DNA of 64,000 nt, from contig JAVLUZ010000339.1 of the NCBI GenBank assembly GCA_036768485.1, forward strand, positions 1-64,000. The letters run 5' to 3'. Positions 51,574 through 63,530 of the stretch are shown in pieces. Numbering within the stretch: position 1 is the stretch's first letter; each line of letters opens with the position of its first letter. The notes under the pieces are model-generated. The model was not told where the DNA came from and did not search any database. It worked only from the letters and a program-made list of their open reading frames with translations. The position numbers were made by a program, and so were the translations under genes. The DNA comes from Mermis nigrescens (Eukaryota > Nematoda > Enoplea > Mermithida > Mermithidae).

Positions 51574-52394
51574 TGGGCATGAACGTCTAGACCACTAGAA
51601 TGGAAGAAAACGGAAAATTTCTGTGGAAAATGAGACAAAAAGGGCCTCTGATTTATCAGAAACAGCTTTATACTAATTTTTGAGATGAGTATGGTTCATA
51701 AAAGCTCAATTTTTGCACTGCAGAGCGGCTGACCCCTCCTTAGATCGGCTATATATCTATGATCTAGCTAGACTCTGTACCATATATACACACCAAGGCC
51801 AGTCTAAAACGAACTTAAGCCGACCAGGTAAGTTATTTAGATGTTTTGAGGCCGAATTGACCGCAAAACTGGCATAAATGCCAAAATAGCACAAAAACCA
51901 TGTTAATCGTAATATCTTGTTAATTTCAAGCACGTTTACTAAATATTTTTAATTTGTGTCTATTTCTTTGGCCCTCATTAAACCCTTCTTTACCAGAAAA
52001 TTTAATTTCTCGTTTTTCCTTTTAAAGGGTCTAGAACGCATGTTTGTGTACCTCTAGAATGGAAAAAAGGAAATTTTCTGAGGAAATAAAACAGAAATTA
52101 AAATTTTTTTACTGCTGACAAAACCGCCCATCTAAAACGCTGCGAATTAGGTGAGCGGTTTTTGAAAACCGAATCCATTTGAATCTTTCAAAAGAATAGA
52201 AAAATAATTTGTTTAAAAAAATTTGAGAATGGATGAAGAATTAAAATATAAAATTGAAATTGTTTTAGCGAATTTGTAAAAAAATTAATTAAGAATTTTT
52301 TGAGGATTTGTTAATCCAATTTCTCATTTTACATTTCAATTGTTCATCCGTTTCAAATTTAAAACAAATGGTTGATAGGCAATACAGTAGCAAC
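51574..52394. other. Intergenic, decayed repeats
   Basis: The phrase AATGGAAAAAAGGAAATTTTCTGAGGAAA near 52059 resembles others near 940 and 18540, so an old dispersed family is likely. No gene. Confidence 0.35.
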
Positions 52395-52632
52395 CACACC
52401 TGGGCGTGGGGTTGGTGGGGTATGCACCCCCAGAAACCAAAATACCCCCCAGAATTCGATTTTTGAAAACTTGTTTCGTTTTTTTCGCAATTTTTAGATG
52501 CCAATGGATAGTGCTTGATGAGAAACGTCGAAAAATTGTGTTTTTATCGCCAGACCACCATTTTTAAGGCCATTTTTTGACCTTCGATAAATCTTGCACC
52601 CCCCCCCAGAATTTTCTTGCTGCCCACGTATG
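52395..52632 (-). mobile_element. hAT-like MITE with perfect 8-bp TSD
   Basis: CACACCTGGGCGTGG...GCCCACGTATG, flanked by GTAGCAAC (52387-52394 and 52633-52640). Confidence 0.88.
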
Positions 52633-53149
52633 GTAGCAACTGATTGTATCCCTCTGAAACGTGTACTTATTTAAAACAAGTTGTGAAGTTTTCAATGGTC
52701 ATATTTAGGATTCGGGATTGAAATACCGACTACCAAATCACCAGGCGATCTCGCAATTATTTACACCAATCCTAAACTTCCACAAGTATTATTGACATGC
52801 TACACTAAGTCCCGCGTTTATCAACAAAACAAAGAATAAAAAATATAGAAATAGAAGAACAAAATTTGCGCGCACAATTATGAAAAGAAATAAACGCACC
52901 AAAGCCGACTTTTGACTGAAAGAATATGCTTCAATGAGTGGCAATATAATGAGGGTAAAAAAGGATGAAATATATGAAACCGACGCAAGCAACCGCCACA
53001 TTCGCCTTGTCGAATATCGTCGATACCAAGAAACATTGCATTATAGTTGCCTTGGCATAAAGGGTCAGAAAAACCATTAGCACAACAATGTTTGCATTTT
53101 CAACGACCCTGTCAACCTAAACTTAGTCGATTTCTCATAATTAAGGAAC
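52633..53149. other. Intergenic with one weak minus-strand ORF
   Basis: A 70-codon minus-strand ORF (53001-52789) starts with a signal-peptide-like MWRLLASVSYISSFFTLIILPLIEA and then a second hydrophobic run. It could be an exon but has no other support. Confidence 0.25.
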
Positions 53150-53515
53150 AAAGAAATAAATAAATCTTTTTGACTAACATTCAAAAATAATAAATAAATA
53201 AATAATAAGTTGGATAAATACATAAATAAATAGATAAATAGATAAAAGTAAATAAATAAATAAATATAACAAAAATTAAATAAGCACATACATGAATAAA
53301 TAAATGAATAATTGAATAAATAAAAAATCAAATAAGTAAATAAAAATCCGTATCAACTAGGGCGGTCAAAGTGAACGAAAAGGCAGCTACCTCATTGATC
53401 CAAAAAAATAAATAAATTTGTAAATGAATAAATAAATAAATAAATAAATAAATAAGACAAAATAAATAAATAAGTAAATTAATAAATAAATGAATAAATC
53501 AATCCACTTCAATCT
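53150..53515. repeat. (AAAT)n microsatellite tract
   Basis: Two blocks of AAAT-type tetranucleotide repeats, about 53150-53345 and 53405-53515, with an unrelated 60-bp stretch between them. Phe/Tyr-rich ORFs on the minus strand are artefacts. Confidence 0.9.
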
Positions 53516-55626
53516 AATCAAGTTAATTGACGAAAATGGATACAGTATATATTTTGAATGATTTTTTGTCATCCGTTTTCTTTGTTTATTTCTCTTTGTT
53601 TGATTTTCGTCATTTATTCTTTATTACTCTTCCAACTTCACATATTTTCGCTTTTGTTCACTCATTTGCCATTCATCAACTTGTCACCATGATCCTTTTC
53701 CACAATAACTCAAATTTCGAGCCAAAAATAATTCGTCTTACATTTAACTAGATATAACTGTTATTTTTCAAATATATTTTGACTTTTTTCAGACAAAATT
53801 TGGAAGAATATTTGATTAATAGCTTTGATAACATGAAAAAGACGAAGAGCCGCAATGCAGTCTGCTTTTCAACAAATTTGCTTGTGATTTGTACCGGCCT
53901 TTCACTCAAGAAATGAAATTTACTGAAATTCTGATAGTATAAAAAATTTTTCGCCTAGTTTCCAGAAAACTCGAAGATTTTAGGCCAAATAGCTACACGA
54001 TAAATAAAGCTGCTAATTTTGGAACTATTTTCAACTATTAGAGAAAAGCTGTTCTACTGCTACCTCACGAAAATCCACGTGATATTCTAATTATGTTTAT
54101 GAATTAATGTTAAAAAAACAATGCTCATCGAATAAATACAAAAATAAAAATGTCATAAGAATGACTCACCTTATTAAGACAGGCGAAAGTAATTATCGAT
54201 ATAAACATGATAGAAAAACTTTGTATGAACCAGGCAATCCAATGTACTACATTTCCGAGTCCCATGACCTACAAGTATGCAAATTCTTGAGTAAAAATAA
54301 TCCAGAAACGAATATATGTACACTAGCAAAGATAAATGCTCCGATGGACAAAAAAAGACGGATATACCTACTTGGGATTGTGGATTGTTAAGGATGTAAA
54401 ACGAGAAGACCAGGAACAAGCTACCTGTGTATATGCCTAATGTCGCAAACTCTGTTAAAAATCAGATTTTTTCTAAGCGACGCAAAAAATCGAAGTATAT
54501 CCTGCGGCCTCTGAGAAAATGTAACCCTTAAATAGTAAGCAATGCTTCACATAAGAGTGTATAAACATCTAAAGTGTGTACTTTTTAAATTGCTTGCAAG
54601 TTGCAATGCTGACTTGCTTCGTATTGTGATTGATAGAAACCTAAATGCAAATGTATTTAAAAGTGTTTTCTTATGTTATCATAAGCATTATAGCATGCAA
54701 ACATAGCGTCAATTGGTTAGTGCACACAATCGTTGCGGGCATGCAAGTGGACCCACATGTACATTAGGTAGTCTGCTTCACCTAAGCTTACGCGCTTCAT
54801 ACAGCTTTAAACCAAAAATTTCTCTGATTGTGTTGAATGCATCGATGTTTGCTATTTCATTCAATTAGATTACAAAGTCGCTCCTAGTATACTTCATGGA
54901 CTTTCCCATAGCTAGTGCGCTTTTTCAATCGTTTTTTGGTTCAATAGTTTATTTCAGAACATACTTCGATTTTTTGCATTGCTTAGAGAAAATCTGGTTT
55001 TTAACAGATTTTGCGACTCTAAGCATATACACAGGTAGCTTTTTCCTAGTCCCCTCCTATTAAATTTTTAATAATCCGTAATCCCAAGTAAATTCGTCTT
55101 TTTTGTTCCATCTGAGAATTTTTCGATAATTTGGAAATAAGCGATCACTAATTTAAAAAACGACCACGTAATATGCATCGTTCGTCACGCTAACATTGCA
55201 TGCATTGCCATTGGACTGCAAATTGCAACATGACGTACTTTTCATAATCCATTTATTAAGCCTTCGACGATTAAGTATAGTCTTTTTCATTTAACTTTGA
55301 GGTTTTATTGTGAATTAATCCGCAAAAATCAGGCAACAAAAGTGATTTAAAATTTTGATGCTATAATGTGGCTTGCAAACGGCCAGCATTTGTCACCATA
55401 TGACTCGATATACTGTAGAATATGAGATTTAGCGTATTAGTTTAAAACACTCCTGAAGTCATATTAAATTTTTTTCAGAAACCTCAAAGTTAAATTAAAT
55501 AGACTAGAAATATTGATTATATATCAGAAAAGAAATTTGAAATTCATAAGAAACTAAATCGGTAATTAACGCACATCAATAATCTCTTTTTCTAGCCAGT
55601 GAACATTGTTTTGTGAAGATACGTTT
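53516..55626. other. Intergenic, inverted pair of a dispersed repeat
   Basis: A plus-oriented copy at 54310-54520 and a minus-oriented copy at 54957-55130 of the same ~165-bp repeat face each other. Other copies are at 16242, 48535 and 59665. The shared core is AATGCTCCGATGGA plus CAGAATCTG/AAAATCGAAGTAT. They could be ends of a longer element. No gene supported. Confidence 0.55.
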
Positions 55627-55780
55627 TTTTTCAGAAACCGCAGAATATGTATACTTCGATTTTTTGCGTTTTTTAGCGGAAGTCTAATTTTAAGCAGATT
55701 TTCAAAACTTCACAGATATTTTTTATGATCAAGACAACTTTACCTTATTTAAATTGATCAGAAATTTTAAGTCTGATTCG
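55627..55780. repeat. Second copy of the Polinton-flanking repeat
   Basis: Matches 39855-40012; here it is not interrupted by a Polinton. Confidence 0.75.
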
Positions 55781-56773
55781 CAATCCTGATGTTCCAGAGA
55801 GCAGTTTAGAAAAATTCACTACCTATAAGGTTATGGAACTGAAGATAATTTTTGTTGCAAACTTTACACCATCACAGGATGTAAAGAAGGTTTAAAGTCT
55901 ATTTTTTAAAGGTGATTTTACGGAGAACAGTTCGCAAAATTAACCTTCTACAACGCTCTGGAACTGAACTTAATTATCAGTGAAAACTTTACACATTTAC
56001 TGAGAACAATTACTGGGTGTAAATAAAACTTACAGAGGTTTAAAATAATGATTACAAATTAAGAAAAACACATTTTAATGCGTTAAAACACGAGGTTTAC
56101 TGATGAAAGTAGAAATTATCAGAATATACACTAATTTCATGAACAATTTTTGTCAAAAACGTTGAATTTTATCGTTTCCTTTTAACTAGGCAGCTCTTCC
56201 TGCAAGCAGGCACCAAACAAAGCAATAATATGCGCGCAAAGTTTCTCGGCTTCTATTAAAAACTTTACAAATATAAACAACGCCAGTTCCTCACATGCAA
56301 CAAGCTTTTGCAACTTTACTAGAAACATAAGTCTCATCGTGTGCATCACAAAAATTTATTAAAAGCTTTATTTGCAGATTTAATTCACATCATATTCAGT
56401 GATTTAACAAAAAAATGCAATTTTTGTGAAAATACACATACACACAAATGGATGCGATAAAATTTGATGTAGACTCTAACTGAAATTCCTAAGCGTGAGT
56501 GCATGCATGCGCGCATTACGGTTAAGGCAATTTATCCGACTGGCCTCTTGTCATATTCTCGTTTCCTTTTTATTCTTAATTTTTTACAATTACTGTTTTA
56601 ATAAAATTCATTTTTGTCACTTCCCCTCATTTTTACTCTTTTCTAGTTTGAAATCGTATAAGGAGAGGAAGGATACGTAGGTACATCCACGTTCGCCGAA
56701 TATTGGATATGGGTACCTACATAATGTACCTTGCCGTTCAAGCAGGCGTTTTTGTTTCACCAATGCTGCAGCT
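55781..56773. other. Intergenic, GTAAAGTTTACAC-type words
   Basis: Bases 55780-56040 carry units related to the 120-bp tandem repeats at 49860-50340. Otherwise nothing recognised. Confidence 0.4.
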
Positions 56774-57055
56774 CTATCTGATTCCACTGTACGCGCAACG
56801 CGAATCGCATCTCTTTAATTCTGCCAATCGGCCTCTTTTAAATGACAGTTCGCTTTGCAGATTGTCTCTTCGGTTTTTCTCGACAGTCAACGCCCGATCC
56901 AACTGGAAATACCTAATCCTTTCGAGTGCAATCATGTTTTCTAAGCCTGCTATTTGTATTTGGAGCGCTGCTCGCTCATAGACGACGTCTTTTTCCGCGT
57001 CCAACTGCTCAAAATGATCTGGTTTCTTTTGTTTTCTCTCACCGGGCAAATTTGG
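56774..57055 (-). CDS. Coiled-coil exon, paralogue 2
   Basis: On the minus strand the acceptor TTTTTTGCAG ends at 57056 and the frame runs about 93 codons to a stop. It encodes a Pro-rich start (PNLPGERKQKKPDHFEQL) and a long charged helix (ALQIQIAGLENMIALERIRYFQLDRALTVEKNRRDNLQSEL) predicted to be a coiled coil. Intron sequence before the acceptor is similar to that at the 40.3-kb exon. The last exon of a host gene of unknown function, or a repeat-borne frame. The shared arrangement with paralogue 1 supports the former. Confidence 0.45.
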   Translation of the reverse strand, partial: PNLPGERKQKKPDHFEQLDAEKDVVYERAALQIQIAGLENMIALERIRYFQLDRALTVEKNRRDNLQSELSFKRGRLAELKRCDSRCAYSGIR

Positions 57056-57107
57056 CTGCAAAAAAGGAATAGACAATAGAAAGAACTACCAAGCGTGTTA
57101 TCATGAG

Positions 57108-59700
57108 TAGCGCGTTAGCGCGTACCTATAATATACTGGGGTTCCCCAACATATGTCCCCTCACAGCTATAATGGCACACATCTGGGAGGTGCAGCTTTT
57201 TTTAAAGTTAGATAACAAAAAAACTTAGATACCTTTTATTTTGTTTACACTCAATACCGAGCTAGCCAAGTGTGTGTAAAGTTTACACCAAAAATTCAAA
57301 TGATCGGCGGAGGGCCAATTTTAAAAAAATGTTTTTGCTGATTAGTTGGTTACAAATCTGGTCTTTAAATTTCTTTACAGTCATTAGTTATTGCACAGGA
57401 GTGTAAATTAGACGGTTTTTTTGTTTTCATGTGCACAAGCATATCTAACTCAGTTTTACATTCTATGCAGTCTGATTGGTTTTAAAAGGTAGACGGTTAT
57501 AAAATCTAGGGGAGCCTTTTTTTATTTTTTTAAAAGTAATATTCTTAAATTTAGAGGCGGTTTATTGTAAAGAGTCTGGAACGAAAAAATTTTCTTTCCT
57601 GCCATATTCTCCACTTAGTAGACAGAACGTGGTAATTATCTTTAAAATGTGCCTCGTCTTAAGCGCGACACGTCAAAATTTATTTTGTTTCTTTACAATC
57701 AATATTGCGTCATTAGTGCGGGTGTAAACTTAACACTGAAAAAAATTTTTCCATCAGAGCGTCGTGGATGTTGATTTTTTAAATGTTCTCCGTAAGGTCA
57801 GAATAACGAATCTGACCTTTGAACTTCTCTACAGCCAGTGTTTGATGAGGTATGGAGAGGTGAACTTTGAATTATACATCTATTTTCTAATGCCGATAGA
57901 TAACTCCGTATTGCATATTGTTTGATCAGATTTTTCTTATTTCAGAGGTTTTTGACTCGTCTTTAATAAATAATTATTCTTATTATCATAAATGCACTAT
58001 TCTTAAACTTCAGCAGAATGATGAATATTTTTCAATATTGTATAATCAAGCTGAAATTTTGGCTGCGAGTTGAGTTGGTGCGATGGCTGACGTATCCGTT
58101 CTCGCATGTGGATTTAAAAAAAGAATAATGGTTTCAAGTCTTCTGAATACTAACTTTTTCATTTCTTTAATTCTTTTGGCAAAACCATACACTTCATTTG
58201 ACTTATTCATCTATTTAGGTTCTGCAGATGACACTAGTGCGAAAATCTGGGGGTAAAAAGACGCATTCTAGTCGAGTTTTTGACTTGTTTATGCCTGCCA
58301 ACAACTCCGGTTATGAGATACAAGAAATTTTTTCTGTCAGAAATGTATTACGGATCAAGGGCTATCCTGTGCTTGCCAGCAAACTTTTCTACAATCAATA
58401 CGCAATTAGTACCAGGGATTTAAACTTTACACTCTAGTGGATGAGTAAAAAAAGAGATTTTGTCCAAGATTTCTCTGCCAAGTTTTTCGGTTATGAGTTG
58501 GGATGAATTGAATAAAATAGAAATAAAGTAATTCCTAAGTGCTACACGTCGAAGCAAGCCGCGTTCAAAAAATCGTAAAATTCAATTGTTTATGGGGGTG
58601 TAAAGTTCGAAATCTGAGGTGTAAAATGGGCGAAAAAACAGTTTTTTTCGTATTTTGATTGGTAAATCATATCAAATATTTTGCGGAACATAAGTTTGGC
58701 ACATACAAACGTACTACAATTAAAGGGCTACAAACTGGTCCGAACCGAATTCATTTACACTCAATGGGGCAATAGGTTCATTTTTTCAAAGTTTACAATG
58801 TGGTGGACAGTAAAAAATACGTGTTTGTCCATTTTTTTGTTCGCCACTTTCTCTGTTCAGAAGTCGGGCGAAGTCGAAATGGATAAAAATAAAGTTCTTC
58901 CTAAGGGGTACGCGTCAAAGCGAATTGCGTTTGTTTACATCAATGTTTAGCATTTTCGAGAGGTGTAAAGTCAAAAAATGCGGGATTTAAATGTGTTTCA
59001 GTCTTGTTTTTTTCTGCCAAGTTCTGGGTTATGAGTCTGGACATAATCTCAACTCTAAAAATGAACCAGAAACCGAATGTGATACGCCAGTTTGTTTGCA
59101 CTCAACAGTAGTGTAAAGTGGTTTACATCTGATATTGATTTGTCCTCGGGCCATTGTGGAGACTTGATTTTTTAATAAATGTTGATCGTAATATCAGAGT
59201 GATATCAGAATAACGAATCCAACTGAAATTTTCTTTACACTCTATGGTTGTGTAAAGTTTACACTGCATATTAACTTTGAATCTAGAGCCTTGCGGAAGC
59301 TTTTTCTTCAAAATGTTCTACGTAAAATCAGAATTGGGAATCTGACTGTTAGTCTTCTCTACCCCTAGTAGTTGTGTAAAGTTTGCACTATTAAGTTGTT
59401 GTCAATATGTAGTCAATACTACAAATTTATTTCACTTCTAAATCTGAGCGTTAGTGTTCCTTACAATTGATATTTGCGTAAAGTTTATGCTGAAAAACTA
59501 TGATCTGTTTAAATAATGTAAGGTTGTCTTGTTTAAAAAGGATAATGCTGATGTTAAGGACAATGTTGTTTTCCGCGTTCTTGGACTGCTGTCATTATTG
59601 TGGCATGTTACTGTATGTGTTTACTGACTGATTTATTCAAATCATGCTTATTAAAAGTAGAATACTAGCAAAGAAAAATGCTCCGATGGAACAAAAAAGA
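57108..59700 (+). repeat. Duplicated non-coding segment, copy 2
   Basis: Counterpart of 48755-50760 with the same order of landmarks: GCGCGTTAGCGCGTACCTA near 57110, the GTAAAGTTTACAC-rich middle, the ~120-bp units at 59160-59480 and GTTCTTGGACTG...TATTGTGGCATG near 59577. It ends with a copy of the dispersed repeat at 59665-59835. Confidence 0.65.
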
Positions 59701-59859
59701 TGAACATACTTGGAATTGTGGATTGTTAAGGATGCAAAAGGAGGGGACTGGGAAAAAGCTACCTAAAGTCGCAGAATCTGATAAAAATTACACTTTCTCT
59801 AAGCAATGCAAAAATCGAAGTAGGTATATTCTGAGTAGTATAGCGTGTTTCCCTGGGAC

Positions 59860-60060
59860 CACATGATATAACATACCCCATGCTTAAGGATAGGCAACTC
59901 TGAAGGATGCACAATGGTTAAGGATAGGCTAATGATATAACATACCCTATGCTTAAGGATAGGCGGGCGAGCCTAGATTGGCACCCTGGCTGATTTCCCA
60001 GGGTGCAATAGTTAAGGATAGGCAATGTTATAACATAGCCTATGCTTAAGCATAGGCGGA
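59860..60060 (+). repeat. Satellite-like ATATAACATACCCCATGCTTAAGGATAGG units
   Basis: About four imperfect units of a sequence also used as the tandem repeat inside the Polinton (26612-26825). The word GCTTAAGCAT here equals part of the Polinton termini. Confidence 0.65.
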
Positions 60061-60430
60061 CGGGCCCAAACATGCTATATGGGGTGAGGCCAGGTAGCAA
60101 GGGGTGCGATGCCTAGACCGGTCCGAGCCTGCCCGGGGAGGGGGACCCGTCCAGACCTGTCCGGGGGTCCTTGGGGGAGGGAAATGGAGTTTCCCGGGAA
60201 ACTCAAAAATTATTGATTTTTTTAGGGCAAAGGTACTTGTAAGCCTAGGGGATGGTGCCCCCAAGCCTGGGGAGCATTCCCATAAGCCTACGCGATTCTG
60301 TGGAGGTGGTCTAAAGGGCGCCAAGGCCTACCCGTAGGGAGGGGAGGTGGCACAAGAAAAGCAGTCCTAGGAAATGAGGGGTTTCCCGGGAAACTTTGAT
60401 CATTGATTGATTTTATCGATTTTTTCAGTA
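60061..60430. repeat. GC-rich island with duplicated palindrome
   Basis: G+C is far above the surroundings. The palindrome TTTCCCGGGAAA occurs twice, near 60193 and 60390, each followed by a similar A/T tail (TTATTGATTTTTT and TTGATTGATTTT). The ORFs are shadows of this biased composition. Confidence 0.5.
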
Positions 60431-60694
60431 AGTCAAGAACCAGCGGTCGGATCGGGCTCAAATTCGCAGAGTATGTTGAGTATATGTTAGGTATCCTATG
60501 TACAAACTTTTAGCGCGCAACCTACAGTAAACCATCATCAGTTTACACTTTTGCATATAGGAACGTAAATCAAGAACCAATAGCCGGATTTTGTTCAAAT
60601 TTTCAGGATATGATGTATATAGGCGAGGCATGCTATGCGCAGAATCTTAGCACGCAGCCTACAGTATACCAATTTGCTTTATACTTGGCAATAT
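60431..60694. repeat. Pair of ~130-bp related units
   Basis: Two similar blocks (about 60425-60545 and 60562-60675) share GTAAATCAAGAACCA/CAAGAACCAGCGG, CCGGAT...CAAATT, and CGCAGCCTACAGTA/CGCAACCTACAGTA. No coding function seen. Confidence 0.5.
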
Positions 60695-61009
60695 TTAGTT
60701 TTTAAGCACAATGTAGCAGAGTATGGGCTCATCAATCGATCGTTCGTGAAAGTATGTAAAATATTTTCTAGCTCGGTCATCAAAATTTTGCCACAGATTA
60801 GCTAGAGCATGTATATCTCGGAGAGTGCAACATTGTTTGATGAGGCGAGAAAAGTTGTTGAAAGCCTCTGCATCGTATTGCATTAAACTTTGTTTGTACT
60901 CGGCCTTGAGCAGGGGCCAAAAGTAGTTGCCTAAAGCAAACTTAGATACATTGTCTAGGCGAAGCAGGTGCATTAAGAAATGAGTGTAAATTTTTTGTCC
61001 TTGATCCAT
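60695..61009 (-). CDS. 104-codon ORF of unknown type
   Basis: Starts at ATG 61009. The peptide is mixed charged/aromatic and helical (MDQGQKIYTHFLMHLLRL, YFWPLLKAEYKQSLM, ANLWQNFDDRARKYF), which looks more protein-like than neighbouring ORFs. No family recognised. It lies just outside the DIRS terminus. It could be a host exon or a fragment of another element. Confidence 0.35.
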   Translation of the reverse strand: MDQGQKIYTHFLMHLLRLDNVSKFALGNYFWPLLKAEYKQSLMQYDAEAFNNFSRLIKQCCTLRDIHALANLWQNFDDRARKYFTYFHERSIDEPILCYIVLKN

Positions 61010-61292
61010 GTTTACAATATTTGATAAAAGGTGATATTTACGGCCTACTGACGTCTGAAATGCAATTTAACGATAGTTTTGCCAAATTCAAAGGGCACGG
61101 GTTTATCTTGGTCGCTTTTAATGTCCATTTCAACAGTATTGAATGCTTTCTTGAGTACAGGTATATAATGGGGGCTAATGTACGAGTGATTTACACTTTC
61201 CATGTATTTTCCTTCAATATTTACAACTTGCAGAAGTGGCGCAAAAGTATTCCCAACTATTTAAGGTTCAACTATATCGCAATACACGTAAA

Positions 61293-61378
61293 AATAAGAG
61301 ATTTTACAAGGCCTCTTGAGGCCGATGTGAAATCATTATTGTACCTCTGCTATACTAAGACTTAACTCAGTGCTTGTT
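61293..61378. repeat. Outer terminal repeat of the DIRS element
   Basis: Bases 61293-61368 are the exact inverse of 62301-62376, and 61342-61378 closely repeat 62377-62412 in direct orientation. It holds the 14-bp palindrome GGCCTCTTGAGGCC. This split inverted/direct pattern is what DIRS termini and their internal complementary region look like. Confidence 0.75.
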
Positions 61379-62075
61379 CCCCAAGTAGGCGTGGTTTATA
61401 GCTCGTTAAAAGCTTTTTAGCTATACCTGCTTCAGTGTTCACGAGAGCAAGTTCTTACGGTTTTTTTTCATTATTATTATTATTTTTTTAATGCAGTGCA
61501 TTAAGACGTTGACGAAAAATAAAAAAGTTGTGCAAAAACGTAGAACGCAGTCGATTTGTGTTGGGCGCAAACCATATACTGTGATCAAATGTACGAACGA
61601 GTATTATCTATGAAAAGAATCGTAAACGCAAGCCAGACCAGCGAAAATATCGTTTTTCGCACAAAGATCGAATGACTCTTGATTTACGACTGACCTCTTG
61701 GCAGAAAACTTGTGAAAAGGTCGAAAACAAAACTGGACGTTGTCTGGCTTGCACAAATACATATTTAACAAGGTACGACGCGAAAGTAATAAAGCAAGAA
61801 AGGTGTGCGCATGAAAATTATTATTTTTGAATAAAAGACAATGAACAATGACCGCTGTACACGTCGGCTGATCAAAATGTAGGTAATATACAAAACGGCG
61901 AACGTCGTGAAGAATCGTCAATGCCCTGAAAATAATTAGAATGGATTAGGACAAGACAAATGATCGTCATTTGAAACACATTAAAGGAAAATCTATTAAC
62001 AGTGGCACATAGGAGTAGGTCAATATCTGATCAGCAGCCAGAACAAGGTTTTATTTTATAATTATTATTATTATA

Positions 62076-62123
<48 letters not shown>

Positions 62124-62300
62124 TCATTTTTTCCTTTCTTTAAATAAGGTCAAGCTTTCACAATTTACCTTAAAATCTCTCAGTGAGGTCCTCGACCATC
62201 GTATCGTCGTCTGTATCTTCCACGACGGTTGGCGCCACGGGAACGTGGGAAGTTTCGGCGTCTGAAAGACTTTTATTTTTAATATGGAGAGGGCGGGAGG
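61379..62300. other. Sequence between DIRS terminus and internal complementary region
   Basis: Contains a long (ATT)n microsatellite (62057-62130) and small ORFs without features. Probably the long inner part of the element's terminal repeat. Confidence 0.45.
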
Positions 62301-62412
62301 GAGTTAAGTCTTAGTATAGCAGAGGTACAATAATGATTTCACATCGGCCTCAAGAGGCCTTGTAAAATCTCTTATTGTACGCTCTGCTATACTAAGACTT
62401 AACTCAGTGCTG
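62301..62412. repeat. Internal complementary region of the DIRS element
   Basis: Combines the inverse of the outer terminus (62301-62376) with a direct repeat of its beginning (62377-62412), next to the recombinase stop codon. In DIRS elements this region aligns both ends to produce a circular intermediate. Confidence 0.75.
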
Positions 62413-62414
62413 TT

Positions 62415-63530
62415 TCAAAGCTCACCTAAGTGGTCAAAAACTATTTGTGTGTAGTTAGATTCCAACTCTTTTTGATAAAACTTGCGAAAAGTACTAGAAT
62501 TACGGGTCCAATTCGCATGTTTTAAAATAGCAGCAACAGGTAAGCCTGATGCGAAAGCCTTAGAGGTAGAAGCTGATCGAGTGGAATGAGCTTTATACAT
62601 AGAAGTATCGATTCCGGCTAATTGTAGAGTTTTTAGAATCCACTTAGAAACCGTAGTCGTAGAAATGGAATGAAACGGTTTTTTTAGACTCATAAAAACT
62701 TTTGAGTTAGAGCCGCGGCATTGTTTAGTGCGATCTATGTAATTCAACAATGAAATAAATGGGCATATATTTTCCACCGAAAACTTGAATATTTTGATCA
62801 CGACGGGTCTATTAAAGCGACTGGTTTTTGTTGACTCGGAAATAATAAATTCTATGTAAGAATCAAATACTTTCATAGAATTAAGATCTAATTTTTGAAT
62901 TTCAGAAGCTCTCTGCAGACTAGAAAGCGCAATTAGAGTAACCGTCTTAAATGTAATCATGCGCCTATCTTTAAAGGATAAATCATGACCTGAGGGAAAC
63001 GCTATGCCGTTTAAAAATTTTAGTACAGTTTCAGTATTCCAAGTATGTACAGATCTAACAACTGGCGGACGTGCTCGCAAAACACCTTGCATAAAACGAT
63101 GAATTAAATCTGTGCAAGCAAATTTAGAGCCATGCTCTGACAAAAATGTGACGATAGCTGATTTAGCTAAAGAAATTGTGCGATATGCATAGCCTAGTGA
63201 ATATAGTGATTCTAAATAATTTATTATAATTTCTACAGTTGATTGAAGCGGATTGATGTTTTCTCGCAAACACCAGCTATGCCATTTTTGAATGGCTGAA
63301 TTGTAGTGCTTTTTGGTACCTGTGGACCATGACTCAAGCATGATGTCCGATGCTGCTTTCGAAATTCCTCTGCTAATCCAGGAATTCCCGAGACTTTCCA
63401 GACGGAAAGATGCAGAGTGCCGTTTATCACAAGAGGATGCGGCGCATCCAAATGATTCGTTAGTGTCTGAGCGCTGCTCTCTATCAAAAACGGAAATTGA
63501 ATCGTTTTTTCCAAAAGAATCGGCCACCAT
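62415..63530 (-). CDS. DIRS-type tyrosine recombinase, intact
   Basis: A 371-residue tyrosine recombinase that would insert the circular DNA intermediate of a DIRS retrotransposon. The SAM-like N-terminal domain is at about 65-150 (LESWSTGTKKHYNSAIQKWHSWC). Catalytic residues are R207 (LSSLQRASEI), H315 and R318 (AHSTRSAS), H338 (ILKHANW) and the nucleophile Y352 (FRKFYQKEL). The ATG at 63530 lies inside the upstream RT/RNase H frame, with which it overlaps by about 300 nt, as is usual in DIRS. The frame is undamaged, so the copy may be young. Confidence 0.93.
   Translation of the reverse strand: MVADSFGKNDSISVFDREQRSDTNESFGCAASSCDKRHSASFRLESLGNSWISRGISKAASDIMLESWSTGTKKHYNSAIQKWHSWCLRENINPLQSTVEIIINYLESLYSLGYAYRTISLAKSAIVTFLSEHGSKFACTDLIHRFMQGVLRARPPVVRSVHTWNTETVLKFLNGIAFPSGHDLSFKDRRMITFKTVTLIALSSLQRASEIQKLDLNSMKVFDSYIEFIISESTKTSRFNRPVVIKIFKFSVENICPFISLLNYIDRTKQCRGSNSKVFMSLKKPFHSISTTTVSKWILKTLQLAGIDTSMYKAHSTRSASTSKAFASGLPVAAILKHANWTRNSSTFRKFYQKELESNYTQIVFDHLGEL

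Noticed and set aside
53077..53572. Phe/Tyr/Leu-rich ORFs resembling membrane proteins
   Set aside because: They are translations of the (AAAT)n microsatellite on the minus strand.
60046..60337. Pro/Gly/Arg-rich ORFs on both strands
   Set aside because: They arise from the GC-rich duplicated palindrome region and lack any domain pattern.
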